From the NCBI GenBank assembly GCA_037045685.1, contig JBAOII010000035.1, positions 372,001 through 436,000 on the forward strand: 64,000 nt of DNA, given 5' to 3'. The stretch is from Competibacter_A sp037045685 (lineage in GTDB: Bacteria; Pseudomonadota; Gammaproteobacteria; Competibacterales; Competibacteraceae). The translations under genes were made by a program, and so were the position numbers. Shown here in pieces: positions 39,187 through 49,038 of the stretch; the first letter of the stretch is position 1, and each line of letters opens with the position of its first letter. The notes under the pieces were generated by a model. It worked only from the letters and a program-made list of their open reading frames with translations, was not told the origin of the DNA and made no database searches.

Positions 39187-40197
39187 CTACCGCGCGTGGC
39201 GGATGCGCGGGTTGATCAGGCCATAGAGCAGATCGACCAGCAGATTGACCAGCATCACCGCGCCGGCGATCAGCAGGATGCCGCCCTGCACCGCCGGATA
39301 ATCGCGGCGGCCGATGGAATCGACCAGCCATTTGCCCACCCCCGGCCACGCGAAGATGGTTTCGGTCAGAATCGCCCCGGCCAGCAGCGTGCCGACCTGC
39401 AAGCCGATCACCGTCACCACCGGAATTAAAGCATTGCGCAGGGCGTGCACCCCGATCACCCGCAGCGGCGATAACCCTTTGGCGCGGGCGACCCGGATGT
39501 AGTCCTCGCGGATGACCTCCAGCAGCGCCGAGCGGGTCATCCGGGCGATCACCGCCAGCGGGATGGTGCCCAGCACGATGGCGGGCAGGATCAGATGGCG
39601 CAGGGCGGAGGCGAAGGCGTCGAAATCGCCGGCCAGCAGGGTGTCCACCAACAAGAATCCGGTCGTCGGCTCGATGTAGAACTCCACCGCGATGCGGCCC
39701 GACACCGGCGTCCAGCCGAGCTGGACCGAGAACAGCAGGATCAGCAGCAGCGCCCACCAGAAGATCGGCATCGAATAGCCGGTCAGCGACAGGCCCATGA
39801 CCGTGTGATCGAAGGCCGAACCGCGCTTGACGGCGGCGAGGATGCCGGCGGGCAGGCCGAGCGCGACCGCGAACAGCATCGCCGCCAGCGACAGTTCGAT
39901 GGTGGCCGGAAACAGGGTCAAAAATTCGTGCAGCACCGGCTGGCGGGTGACCAGCGAGGTGCCCAGTTGCCCTTGCAGCACGCCGAGGATGTAGCCGAGG
40001 TACTGCCGCCACAGCGGCTGATCGAAGCCGTACAGTCGCATCAGTTCGGCGTGGCGGGCGGGGTCGAGCCCCCGCTCCCCGGCCATCAGTTGAATCGGAT
40101 CGCCGGGGATGAGGTGAATCAGCGCGAAGGCGATCAGGGTCACGCCCAGAAAGGTCGGGACCAGCAGCCCCAACCGGCGCAGCAGGAAAGCGAACAT
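39187..40197 (-). CDS. dppB: Dipeptide ABC transporter permease DppB
   Basis: 336 aa (E. coli DppB is 339 aa). The N-terminus FLLRRLGLLVPTFLGVTLIA and the HLIPGDPIQLMAGER segment are typical, and six spans are predicted. The coupling loop is EDYIRVARAKGLSPLRVIG. It forms the permease dimer with DppC, which is separated from it here by a toxin-antitoxin pair. Confidence 0.95.
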   Translation of the reverse strand: MFAFLLRRLGLLVPTFLGVTLIAFALIHLIPGDPIQLMAGERGLDPARHAELMRLYGFDQPLWRQYLGYILGVLQGQLGTSLVTRQPVLHEFLTLFPATIELSLAAMLFAVALGLPAGILAAVKRGSAFDHTVMGLSLTGYSMPIFWWALLLILLFSVQLGWTPVSGRIAVEFYIEPTTGFLLVDTLLAGDFDAFASALRHLILPAIVLGTIPLAVIARMTRSALLEVIREDYIRVARAKGLSPLRVIGVHALRNALIPVVTVIGLQVGTLLAGAILTETIFAWPGVGKWLVDSIGRRDYPAVQGGILLIAGAVMLVNLLVDLLYGLINPRIRHAR

Positions 40198-40221
40198 GCC
40201 GGTCCCGATGTCGGTCGCCGC

Positions 40222-41829
40222 TCACTTGGCCTTCACATCGACGCCGTAAAAAATGTTCAGGCCAAACGGGCTGATGCGGAAATCGACCACCTCTTTGCGC
40301 ACCGGCTGGTAGACCACCGAATGGCCGATGGTGACCCAGGGCGCCTGCTCCTTGAAAATCGCCTGCGCCTGTTGGTAGAGCTTGGCGCGTTCGGTTTGGT
40401 CGGCGGTGGTTTTGGCCTTTTGAATCAAATCCTCGTAGGGTTTGTGGCACCAGCGGGCGTAATTGGAACCGCCCTTGACCGCGTCGCAGCCCAGCAGCAC
40501 CGCCAGGAAATTATCGGGATCGCCGTTGTCGCCGGTCCAGCCCATCAGCGCGGTCTGATGCTCGCCGGCGCTGGCGCGCTTGAGGTACTCGCCCCACTCG
40601 TAGGAGACGATCTTGGCGGTGACGCCGATCTTGGCCCAGTCGGCCTGGATCATTTCCGCCATGCGCCGGGCGTTGGGGTTGTAGGGCCGCTGCACCGGCA
40701 TCGCCCACAGGTCGGTTTCGAAGCCGCTGGCGTAGCCGGCCTCGGCCAGCAGTTTCTTGGCCTGCTCCGGGTCGTGAGGGTAATCCTTCACCGCATCGTT
40801 GTAGGACCAGATGGTCGGCGGGATCGGGTTTTTGGCGGCTTTGCCGGCACCCTGGTAGATCGCCTCGATGATGGCCGGCTTGTTGATGGCGAGATTGAGC
40901 GCTTGGCGTACCTTGAGGTTGTCGAACGGCTTTTTCTCGACGTTGAACGCCAGATAGCCGACGTTCAAGCCTTCCTGCTGCAGCAGGGTGAGCGCGGGAT
41001 CTTTGCCGATGGCCGGCAGATCGGCGGGGTTGGGGTAGGCCATGACCTGGCACTCGCCGGCCTTGAGCTTGGCGTAGCGCACCGAAGCGTCCGGAGTGAT
41101 GGCGAACACCAGCGTGTCGATGGCCGCCTTGCCTTTCCAGTAGTCGGGGTTGGCCTTGTAGCGGATCACCGCGTCCTTCTGATAGTTGACCAACTGGAAC
41201 GGGCCGGTGCCGACCGGTTTCAGGTCCACGGTTTCCGGCTTGCCGGCCTTCAGCATCTGGTCGGCGTACTCGGCGGACAGGATCGAGGCGAAGTCCATCG
41301 CGACGTTGGCCAGAAACGGCGCTTCCGGCCGGTTGAGGGTGAAGCGAACCGTGCGCTCGTCCAGCTTGTCGATGGATTTGAGCAGGTCCGGCATGCTCAT
41401 GCTGGTGAAATACTCGTAGTTGCCGCCGGACACTTTGTGGTAGGGGTGGTTCTTGTCCAGTTGCCGGTTGAAGCTGAACAGCACGTCGTCGGCGTTGAAC
41501 TCGCGGGTCGGCTTGAAGTCGGCGGTGGCGTGGAATTTCACGCCCTTGCGCAGATGGAAGGTGTACTGCTGGCCGTCGGGCGAAACCTCCCATTTTTCGG
41601 CCAGCGCCGGGACGATGCGGGTGCTGCCGCGCTCGAATTCCACCAGCCGGTTGTAGACGGCCTGGGAACTGGCGTCGAATGTGGTGCCGGCGGTGTAGAG
41701 TTGGGGGTTGAAGCCCTCCGGGCTGCCTTCGGAGCAGAACACCAGGGTCTTGGCGGCGAAGGCGGGACCGGCGAAGAGCGTGGCCAGCGTGGCCGCTAGC
41801 AGGGTTTTGGCGATGCGATGACGGCGCAT
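40222..41829 (-). CDS. dppA: Periplasmic dipeptide-binding protein DppA
   Basis: 535 aa, the same length as E. coli DppA. Signal peptide MRRHRIAKTLLAATLATLFAG is cleaved near AFAA. The mature N-terminus KTLVFCSEGSPEGFNPQ and the SBP_bac_5 segments YTFHLRKGVKFH and DVLFSFNRQLDKNHP are characteristic. The ATG at 41829 has AGGAAT 5 bases upstream; an in-frame extension to 41943 lacks signal-peptide features. It is first in the dpp operon, so the promoter should be within about 41830-41950. Confidence 0.95.
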   Translation of the reverse strand: MRRHRIAKTLLAATLATLFAGPAFAAKTLVFCSEGSPEGFNPQLYTAGTTFDASSQAVYNRLVEFERGSTRIVPALAEKWEVSPDGQQYTFHLRKGVKFHATADFKPTREFNADDVLFSFNRQLDKNHPYHKVSGGNYEYFTSMSMPDLLKSIDKLDERTVRFTLNRPEAPFLANVAMDFASILSAEYADQMLKAGKPETVDLKPVGTGPFQLVNYQKDAVIRYKANPDYWKGKAAIDTLVFAITPDASVRYAKLKAGECQVMAYPNPADLPAIGKDPALTLLQQEGLNVGYLAFNVEKKPFDNLKVRQALNLAINKPAIIEAIYQGAGKAAKNPIPPTIWSYNDAVKDYPHDPEQAKKLLAEAGYASGFETDLWAMPVQRPYNPNARRMAEMIQADWAKIGVTAKIVSYEWGEYLKRASAGEHQTALMGWTGDNGDPDNFLAVLLGCDAVKGGSNYARWCHKPYEDLIQKAKTTADQTERAKLYQQAQAIFKEQAPWVTIGHSVVYQPVRKEVVDFRISPFGLNIFYGVDVKAK

Positions 41830-42077
41830 GGGGATTCCTTCGGGGCGTTTGGAGTGGTTCGCGATTGTTGTTGGCGTGAAGAATACGCCGTGCTTTGAGT
41901 TGGTTACAACATCATGAAGAATATGTTTGGCTCCCTGATCCAAAGGATTAGGATCGGAACGTTAGACCCGCTATCGATCTCAACTTGCCACCGTAAATTG
42001 CTATATTACGAAACCGGTTTACCCGTAATACCTCGACTGTTGGGGTTATCTGATCGCTACCAAAGAGGTGCAGTTCA

Positions 42078-42767
42078 GTGATCGCTTTTCGACGTGGCAA
42101 CCCTTTTGCCTATGGCTGGATCGCCGGCTTGTTGATCGGGCTGGAATCGGGCGCCGTCGTTGCGGCGCCGCCCGCAACTCCCGAAACCGCCTCGGAGATC
42201 GAGCGCGCCTTGGGTGTTCCCGGCGGCGAGCGACCGGGTTTGCGGCTGCGAGGCGGACCCAGCTCTGGCGGTCCGGGCGTGGGGGCATTGCGGGGTCCGG
42301 CCGGTATCGTGGATGATCCCGCTGCCACTTCTACCGCTTCTCCGCCAGCTACCGCTTCTCCGCCAGCCGACACCTTGGATTATCCGGCTCTGGTTCGAGA
42401 TCGGCCCAAGGTCGCGGCCTTGATCCATTTCGATCCCAACTCCGCGCGCATTCGCGACGATGCTTTCAAGCTGCTGAACGAATACGCCAAGGCGTTGAAA
42501 AGCCCGGCGCTGGCCGATGCGGTGCTGGTGATCGCCGGACACACCGACTCCGTCGGTTCCGACCAGCGTAATCTAAAATTATCCCAAGAACGGGCGCAGG
42601 CGGTGCGCGATTATCTGGTCGAGCGCGGCATCGCTCCCGATCGCTTGATCGCCAAAGGCTACGGGGAAGCGTATCCGGTGGCGTCCAACGATACCGAAGC
42701 CGACCGCGAACGGAATCGTCGCAGCGAATTTATCCGGGTGGATGGGCCGGCGACCGGCGCTCCGTGA
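42078..42767 (+). CDS. OmpA-family outer-membrane/peptidoglycan-associated protein
   Basis: 229 aa, start GTG 42078 with AGAGGTG upstream. A signal-like N-terminus (GWIAGLLIGLESGAVVAA) and a Gly/Pro/Ala/Thr-rich linker precede the OmpA C-terminal domain. That domain has ALIHFDPNSARIRDDA, VIAGHTDSVGSDQRNLKLSQ, LIAKGYGEAYPVASN and ERNRRSEF, the peptidoglycan-binding fold with its DAP-contacting Asp and Arg. No beta-barrel is present. It leads the plus-strand envelope cluster. Confidence 0.92.
   Translation: MIAFRRGNPFAYGWIAGLLIGLESGAVVAAPPATPETASEIERALGVPGGERPGLRLRGGPSSGGPGVGALRGPAGIVDDPAATSTASPPATASPPADTLDYPALVRDRPKVAALIHFDPNSARIRDDAFKLLNEYAKALKSPALADAVLVIAGHTDSVGSDQRNLKLSQERAQAVRDYLVERGIAPDRLIAKGYGEAYPVASNDTEADRERNRRSEFIRVDGPATGAP
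42333..42368. repeat. Two-copy 18-bp tandem repeat in the OmpA-like linker
   Basis: ACCGCTTCTCCGCCAGCT (42333-42350) is followed directly by a copy differing only in the last base (42351-42368). It encodes TASPPA units of the linker. Confidence 0.85.
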
Positions 42768-42861
42768 CCGATAAAACCGGGTAACCGATTATAAGGATTT
42801 CGAGCGAACGGAGCGTCGCGGCGAACCGATAAAGAAGAATCTGCCGAAGGGGAGGGTAATC

Positions 42862-45800
42862 ATGACGCGCGACAAATGCCGGTATGGCGCGGTGCTGCTG
42901 CTGGTCCTCGCGCTGGCGCTGGTCGGGTGCGCGACGGGGGGCGGATCGACGGCGGCGCCGGAAGGTTTGCCGGTCGGAACCCGGATCGCCCTGCCCGCAG
43001 ACGCCAAGGCGCTGGGCGATGTCGCCTGCGAGTTCTACAAATCTGGCAGCAGCCAGGGCTTGGAGCAGTTCGAGATCCGCTGTCCGGGCTGGGAGCGCCC
43101 GGCTGGCCTGGTCTGGCGGGGTAGCCTCCCGCGTCCGGCGGCGAACTGGGAAGCGACGTTCTTCAACCAAAGCGATTTGGCCAAGACCGTGCAAACCGAG
43201 GCCGATTGCGGCGACGCCGAATCGACCCAAATTTTGAGCGGGCAACCGGCCACCCTGCGCCGCTGCACCAGCCACAACGGCGGTTTTCCTTATTTGTTGA
43301 TCGCGGCCGGCGTCGATGGCCGCGCGTTCGTGCTGTGGGGACCGGCGCATCTGGCGCCGCTGTTCGAGAGCTTCGTCCAAACTTCGCTACGGGGCACGGC
43401 GCAGGAACAGCTCCCCGGCAGCCGGTCGCAACTGATCGCGCTCGCCGAGCGAGCCGTGGCGCCCGAAGGCCGCCGCATCGGCCTGGAGGACATGGGGCAG
43501 TTCACCGCCCTGGACGAGCTGAGCACGCTGTACAACTCCGCCAAAAACCACCAGCGGGCGTTGGATCTGGCGCAGCGCGCGCTGGAAATTCACGAGCGCA
43601 TCAAGGGGGCCAACGATCCCGGCGGCGGTTACCTGGTCGCGCGGATGGCCCGCGAGCTCAGCCGCCTGCAACCCGGCGCGGCGGAAGCCATGTTTCGGCG
43701 CGCCGAGCCGCTGGTGAAAGCCTCGCCGGATGGGTCGGACTGGCCGGAATATCTGGTCTATCGGGCTTGGTACGAGCTGTATCGGGGCGACCGCGCCAAG
43801 GCCGAACAGTACGCCCAACAATCCTGGGAGGCCAGCAAGGCGGCAGCCGTGCGCTCTCGGCAAGGGGAAGTGAATCCCCGCCTCGCTCACTCGCTGGTCG
43901 GCGTCGGCGACGTGTACCTCGAACTGGACAAGCTGGCGGAAGCCGAAACCGCCTACGCGCAGGCCCTCAAGATTTTCGATGCCGTGCGAGGCGGCGACTA
44001 TCACTGGGTGGGCGAAACCCAGCAGCGCTTGGCGGAAGTCTACCGCCGCCAGCGGTCCTTCGAGAAAGCTCGCGCCCAAGCCCAAGCGGCGGTCGAACTG
44101 AAGCGCGCCCTGTTCGGCGAAGGCCGGGCGCTGGCCGAGGCGATAAGGGTGCAGGCCGACATCGAACGCGCCGCCGGCAACCCCGAGCGCGCCCTGGCGC
44201 TCTGGCGCGACGCCCGCCGAATTTTATTGGACGACCGCGCGACGCTGGCGCAATTGCAGACGGAAGATATCGAGGGCTATCTCGAATTGCTGTTCCAGCT
44301 CGCCGCGACCGATTCCAGAAGCGATAAAGCGGTCTTGCTCGACGAGGGGTTCACGGTTTCGCAGTTGGGCCAGACGCCGGCGGCGGGCCGAGCCGTCACC
44401 CAGGTGGCCGCGCGCCTCGCCGAATCCGACCCCGAAGTGCGGGACACCGCGCGGGCGTTGCAAGATGCGTTGAAGACCAGACAAGACGTGCAGTACGAGT
44501 TGGGCGTGGAACAGAGCAAGCCGTTCCTGGCGCGCGATGGCGCCAAGGAAGAAGCGCTCAAGGCCCGGCTGCGCGCGGCGACGGAAGAGTACCGGCGCCG
44601 CGAGGAACAGTTGCAGGCGCGATTTCCGCGCTATGGCCGTCTCGTCACCCCGACCCCACTGAGCGCGGCAGACGTGGCGAAACTGCTGCGGCGGAATGAG
44701 GCGTTATTGCGGGTGCTGCCCGGCCACAACGAAACCTGGGTTTTTTTGGTCAGGTCCGATGGAACCGTGCACGGCGCCGCCGCGCCGCTGCCGGCCCGCC
44801 AGTTGACCGCCGAGGTCGGGCGGTTGCGCGCGGGGGTGGACGCCAGTTCCGGCAAACTGCCCGATTTCGACCTGAACCTCGCCCACCAACTCTACCGGCA
44901 ATTGCTGGGTCCGCTGGAGCCGGCGCTGGCCGGCGTCGAGCATCTGATCGTGGTGCCGGCGGGAGCGCTGCTCAGCTTGCCGCCCGCCTTGCTGGTGCGA
45001 CAAGCGCCGGTCGGAGTCCGGCGATTATCGCCATGCCGCTTGGCTGGTGCGGGACATGGCCTTCAGTCTGTTGCCTTCGGTGGTGGCGCTGGAGCAGTTC
45101 CGGCAGATCGCCGGGACTTCGCGGGCACGGTTGCCGTTCATCGGTTTCGGCGACCCGGTGTTTTCGGAGCGGGGCGGCACCTTGCGCGGCGGGAGCGGGG
45201 GAGGCGATAAGGTCGAACGGGTGGTGCAAAATTGCCAGCTCGATCCCAAGGCGCTCGGCCGCTTGCCGCAGCTCCCCGAAACGGCGACCGAACTGCGCAC
45301 CCTGGCTCGCACCTTGGGCGCCGGGCAGGAACAGAGCGTGGTGCTGGGCCGGCAGGCCACGGTTCCCGCCGTGCGGGCCGGTAACCTACAAAATTACCGC
45401 ATCATCGCGTTCGCCACTCACGCGCTGTTGCCGGGCGAGTTGGATTGTCTGACCGAACCGGCGCTGGCGTTGACGCCGCAGGCTTCGGCGAACGCCGGGG
45501 ACAACGGCTTGCTCGGCGCGAGCGCCATCGCCAACCTGAAGCTGGATGCCGACTGGGTGCTGCTGTCGGCCTGCAACACGGCGGGAGCGGGGGGCGGCAG
45601 CCTGCGCGGCGAAGGCTTGTCGGGATTGGCGACCGCGTTTTTCTACGCCGGCACCCGCGCACTGCTGGCGTCCCACTGGTACGTGGTGTCGGAACCGACG
45701 GTTTTTCTGACCACCCGCACTTTCGATTCCTACCGGAAAGCGCCCCATCTGGGCCGGGCGGAAGCGCTCAGACGGGCGCAACTGGCCTTGCTGGAACAGC

Positions 45801-45868
45801 CGAACATGGCGCATCCGGTGTTCTGGGCGGCGTTTACCCTGATCGGGGAAAGCGGCTCCTCACCATAA
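42862..45868 (+). CDS. TPR-CHAT protease-like lipoprotein, frameshifted
   Basis: About 1000 aa. An N-terminal lipobox (LVGC, Cys23) predicts export and lipidation. TPR-like helical repeats occupy about 200-420 (ALDLAQRALEIHERIKG, AEAETAYAQALKIFDAV). The C-terminal CHAT caspase-like domain includes HLIVVPAGALLSLPPALL, then in the second frame IIAFATHALLPGE (catalytic His) and WVLLSACNTAGAGGGSL (catalytic Cys). One extra base at about 45012-45022 breaks the frame; without it the text reads GDYRHAAWLVRDMAFSLLP. TPR-CHAT proteins are caspase-superfamily peptidases or scaffolds. The substrate is unknown; the next gene, an autotransporter, is a candidate. Confidence 0.88.
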
Positions 45869-45886
45869 CATTCTGATAAGTTCACG

Positions 45887-45918
45887 TTATCGCTAATGCC
45901 GGGCAATGCCCGCGATAA
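45887..45918 (+). promoter_or_regulatory. Nested hairpin in the leader of the autotransporter gene
   Basis: TTATCGC (45887-45893) pairs with GCGATAA (45912-45918), and inside it GGGC-AAT-GCCC (45901-45911) forms a second stem. The structure ends at the AAGGG that precedes the ATG at 45932, so folding could affect translation. No T-run follows, so it is not a standard terminator. Confidence 0.4.
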
Positions 45919-45931
45919 GGGCGGCATCACC

Positions 45932-48900
45932 ATGAAAATGCATTGTCGGTTTTGGGGGCGAGCGGTTTTTCTGGTCGTCATGGGGTTATCGATGGCGCTG
46001 TTACCCGACTGGGGGATCGGGTTGCGAGCGCAAGGACTGCCGGTGACCTTGTCCCCCTCATCGCTTTTTTTTGGTCAAGTGGTGGTCGGCACCTCCAGTG
46101 GGCCGCAGGTCGTCACCCTGACCAATAATTTCACCAGCGATACTGTCGGGGTGTCCGTCATAGGTCCAGGAGGTGATTTTTCGATATCGAACGGCTGCCC
46201 CGCCAGTTTGCCGCCCTCGTCCTCGTGCAGTATCAGCGCGATCTTTACGCCGTCGGCCACCGGGACCCAAACGGGAACGATCAACGTTGTCGTCAGCTTG
46301 TTTTCGTTGGTGTCGACCTTAACTGCGACCCTGAACGGCGAAGGCATTCCGCCTTTAGTGGCCGTCAATGATTCCGCCGTGACGCAGGTGGGGCAGCCGG
46401 TCTCCATCCCGGTATTGTCCAACGATAGCGGCGGCGCCAGCATTTTTATCGCGAGCGTGGGGGCGCCGTCCAACGGGACAGCGGCTCAAAGCGGTAACTC
46501 GGTCGTTTACACGCCCAACCCCGGTTTTTTCGGGACCGATAGCTTCACTTATACCATCGCCGACGAGTTCGAGCGGTTCGCCACCGGCACGGTGAGTGTG
46601 ACGGTGAATCCACCAGGGATCGTCGCAATAAACGACGCGGCCACGACTTCAGCCGGAACGCCGGTCACGGTTCCGGTGCTGGCCAACGACACGGGAACGG
46701 GCATCGCGATTGCCGGCGTGGGCACGCCGTCCAACGGTACGGCCAGCATCAGCGGCAACGCGGTGGTCTACGCGCCCAACTCCAACTTTGCCGGGACCGA
46801 CAGCTTCGGCTACACCATCCGCGACAGCTTCGGGCAGATCGCCAATGCCACGGTCACGGTCACGGTCACTCCGCCGGGAGGACCAGTGGCGGTGAACGAC
46901 ACAGCCACAACCTCGGCGGGGACGCCGGTCACGATTGACGTGCTGGCCAACGACACGGGAACGGGCATCGCGGTTAGCGGTGTCGGTGTTCCGTCCAATG
47001 GTACGGCGGAACTCGGCGCTAACGCGGTGGTTTACACTTCTAAGACCGGTTTTGCCGGCACCGACAATTTCAGCTACACCATCCGCGACAGTTTCGGGCG
47101 AACCGCCACCGCCACGGTGACGGTCACGGTGACTCCGCCGGGATTGAACGCGGTGGACGACACGGCCACGACCCCGGCCCGAACGTCGGTCACGATTCCG
47201 GTGCTGGCCAACGACACGGGAACGGGCATCGCGATTGCCGGCGTGGGCACGCCGTCCAACGGTACGGCCAGCATCAGCGGCAACGCGGTGGTCTACGCGC
47301 CCAACTCCAACTTTGCCGGGACCGACAGCTTCGGCTACACCATCCGCGACAGTTTCGGGCAGACCGATACCGCCACGGTGCGGGTGCGGGTCACGGCTCC
47401 AACCTTGGATGCCGTGGATGACACGGCTTCCGCCCGGACCCGAACGCCCGTGGTCATTCCCGTGTTGGCCAACGATATCGGCACCGGCCTGATCATCACC
47501 CAGGTCGGCGTGCCGTCCAACGGCAGCGCGACGGCCGGCGGGAACGGTGCCATCACCTATACCTCGGCCACCAACTTCACCGGCACCGATGCCTTCACCT
47601 ATACCATCACCGACGGGATCAGCAACGATACCGCCGTGGTCACGGTCACGGTGACGCGGAGCAAGGAAGATGTCCAGAAGCTCCTGGAAGACACCACCGA
47701 CAACCCCAACGCCAAAACGATAGGCCGAACCATCGGCGGCCTCTGCTTCGAGCGAGCGGCCAGCGTCAATTTCCTGCGCGACTGCGATGACCTGATCGAT
47801 GCGGCCGATAACGGCGATAACGGCGTTGGCCGAGCCCTGGAGCAAATTACACCGGCCGATTTGGGCGCCGCGCTCGATACCGCGTTGACCGGCACGCAAA
47901 CCCAGATGGCGGGCATCCGTTCGCGCATGGCTTCCCTGCGCGCCGGCGTCATGGGCATCGATCTCGAACGCCTGAATATTCACCGGGGCGGCTGGACGCT
48001 CTCCGGCCGGGATTTGCGCCATTTGCTCGCCAGCCTGGGCGGCGGCGGTCCCGGCGCCGAAGTGGACAGCCATTTGGGAGCGCTCGGCATTTTCGCCAGC
48101 GGCACCTTCAATTTCGGGGATCGGGGCAGCACCGACGACCAGACCGGATACGATTTCAAATCCCGCGAGCTGACCCTGGGGGCCGATTATCGATTCACCG
48201 ACCAGTTCGTGCTGGGCGCCGCGCTCTCGCACACCGCCATCGACGCCGACATGGACGAGGCGGGCGGTTATCTCGATACCCGGGGCTACGGTGTAACGCT
48301 GTACGGCACCTATTACCCCTCCGACCGTTTCTATTTCGATGGGATGGTCAATTACGGTTGGAACGATTACGATCAGCGGCGCAACGTGATCTACCGGGTG
48401 CAAGATGCCGATGTCGATCAGCATTTTGATAGCGACTACAGCGGCCGGCAGTTTTTTGTCGATCTGGGAGCCGGCTACCAGTTCGCGCGCGGCAATCTGA
48501 GCCTCGGCCCAGAGGTTCGCCTCAGCTATCTCGATGTCCGGGTGGATGCGTTCGAGGAGCGGGCGGGCGGCGGCGGTCCCGGCTCGGCCTGGGCGGTCGA
48601 AGTCGAGGAACAGGATCTGCGATCGCTGGTGTCGAGCGTGGGCGGCCGGGCCAGCTACCTGATCGCACAGCCGTGGGGAACGTTGCAGCCCCAGGTGGAG
48701 TTCGGCTGGCTGCACGAGTTCAACGATGACAGCCGCCTCGTCCGGGGCCGTTTCCTGGAAGGCGCCGCCGTTCCCGATAACCTGTTCCAACTGGCGATGG
48801 ACCCGGTGGACAAGGATTACTTCCGGCTCGGTCTGGGCCTGTCGGCGCGGTTCGACCGAGGACCATCGGCGCTGGTCCAGTACCGGACCCTGCTCGGTTA

Positions 48901-48952
48901 CCGGAACCTGGAAGACCATGCCATCACGACCGAATTGCGCTGGGAATTTTAG
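45932..48952 (+). CDS. Autotransporter with five tandem Ig/cadherin-like repeats
   Basis: About 1006 aa from the ATG at 45932. The signal region is MKMHCRFWGRAVFLVVMGLS. A choice-of-anchor/ASH-like domain (LSPSSLFFGQVVVGTSSGPQ to about residue 135) precedes five ~87-residue repeats. Each starts VNDxAxTxxGTPVTIPVLAND and carries VGVPSNGTA and GTDSFxYTIRD. A linker and a C-terminal autotransporter beta-barrel (about the last 290 residues) end in WEF with terminal Phe. It is a predicted surface adhesin-like protein. A frame start at 45896 lacks a signal peptide. Confidence 0.88.
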   Translation: MKMHCRFWGRAVFLVVMGLSMALLPDWGIGLRAQGLPVTLSPSSLFFGQVVVGTSSGPQVVTLTNNFTSDTVGVSVIGPGGDFSISNGCPASLPPSSSCSISAIFTPSATGTQTGTINVVVSLFSLVSTLTATLNGEGIPPLVAVNDSAVTQVGQPVSIPVLSNDSGGASIFIASVGAPSNGTAAQSGNSVVYTPNPGFFGTDSFTYTIADEFERFATGTVSVTVNPPGIVAINDAATTSAGTPVTVPVLANDTGTGIAIAGVGTPSNGTASISGNAVVYAPNSNFAGTDSFGYTIRDSFGQIANATVTVTVTPPGGPVAVNDTATTSAGTPVTIDVLANDTGTGIAVSGVGVPSNGTAELGANAVVYTSKTGFAGTDNFSYTIRDSFGRTATATVTVTVTPPGLNAVDDTATTPARTSVTIPVLANDTGTGIAIAGVGTPSNGTASISGNAVVYAPNSNFAGTDSFGYTIRDSFGQTDTATVRVRVTAPTLDAVDDTASARTRTPVVIPVLANDIGTGLIITQVGVPSNGSATAGGNGAITYTSATNFTGTDAFTYTITDGISNDTAVVTVTVTRSKEDVQKLLEDTTDNPNAKTIGRTIGGLCFERAASVNFLRDCDDLIDAADNGDNGVGRALEQITPADLGAALDTALTGTQTQMAGIRSRMASLRAGVMGIDLERLNIHRGGWTLSGRDLRHLLASLGGGGPGAEVDSHLGALGIFASGTFNFGDRGSTDDQTGYDFKSRELTLGADYRFTDQFVLGAALSHTAIDADMDEAGGYLDTRGYGVTLYGTYYPSDRFYFDGMVNYGWNDYDQRRNVIYRVQDADVDQHFDSDYSGRQFFVDLGAGYQFARGNLSLGPEVRLSYLDVRVDAFEERAGGGGPGSAWAVEVEEQDLRSLVSSVGGRASYLIAQPWGTLQPQVEFGWLHEFNDDSRLVRGRFLEGAAVPDNLFQLAMDPVDKDYFRLGLGLSARFDRGPSALVQYRTLLGYRNLEDHAITTELRWEF
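46357..47655. repeat. Five in-frame tandem repeats of about 262 bp
   Basis: The units begin near 46363, 46630, 46890, 47152 and 47413. Units 2 and 4 share 157 identical consecutive bases (46671-46827 and 47196-47352, offset 525 = 175 codons), whereas unit 3 between them is clearly diverged. This suggests recent duplication or gene conversion between alternate units. Confidence 0.9.
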
Positions 48953-48964
48953 CGGCTCGTCAAT

Positions 48965-48989
48965 CGCCTTCTCCCGTCGGGAGAAGGCG
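48965..48989 (+). terminator. Perfect 11-bp hairpin after the autotransporter gene
   Basis: CGCCTTCTCCC-GTC-GGGAGAAGGCG is a perfect 11-bp stem with a 3-base loop, 12 bases after the stop codon at 48952. No T-run follows, so it may act as an mRNA 3'-end stabiliser or a weak or factor-assisted terminator before the kinase gene. Confidence 0.5.
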
Positions 48990-49038
48990 CGGCCGCGAAC
49001 CGGCGGTAACGACCCGAGCGAGGTGGGCGGTGGCGGTG

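Noticed and set aside
39595..41799. 734-aa plus-strand frame opposite dppB-dppA
   Set aside because: Antisense shadow; the minus-strand proteins DppB and DppA have full-length family matches.
42862..45868. TPR-CHAT gene as part of a Craspase-like CRISPR defence
   Set aside because: There is no gRAMP/Cas7-11 gene or CRISPR array in the window, and a lipoprotein signal argues for envelope location.
46357..47655. Regular repeats considered as a CRISPR array or minisatellite
   Set aside because: Units are ~262 bp, in frame and protein-coding, with no short direct repeat and unique spacer pattern.
46649..48919. 756-aa minus-strand frame opposite the autotransporter
   Set aside because: Its repeats simply mirror the plus-strand coding repeats, and the plus strand has a signal peptide and barrel.
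48965..48989. Strong rho-independent terminator
   Set aside because: The stem is perfect but no T-run follows, so it is listed only as a possible 3'-end hairpin.
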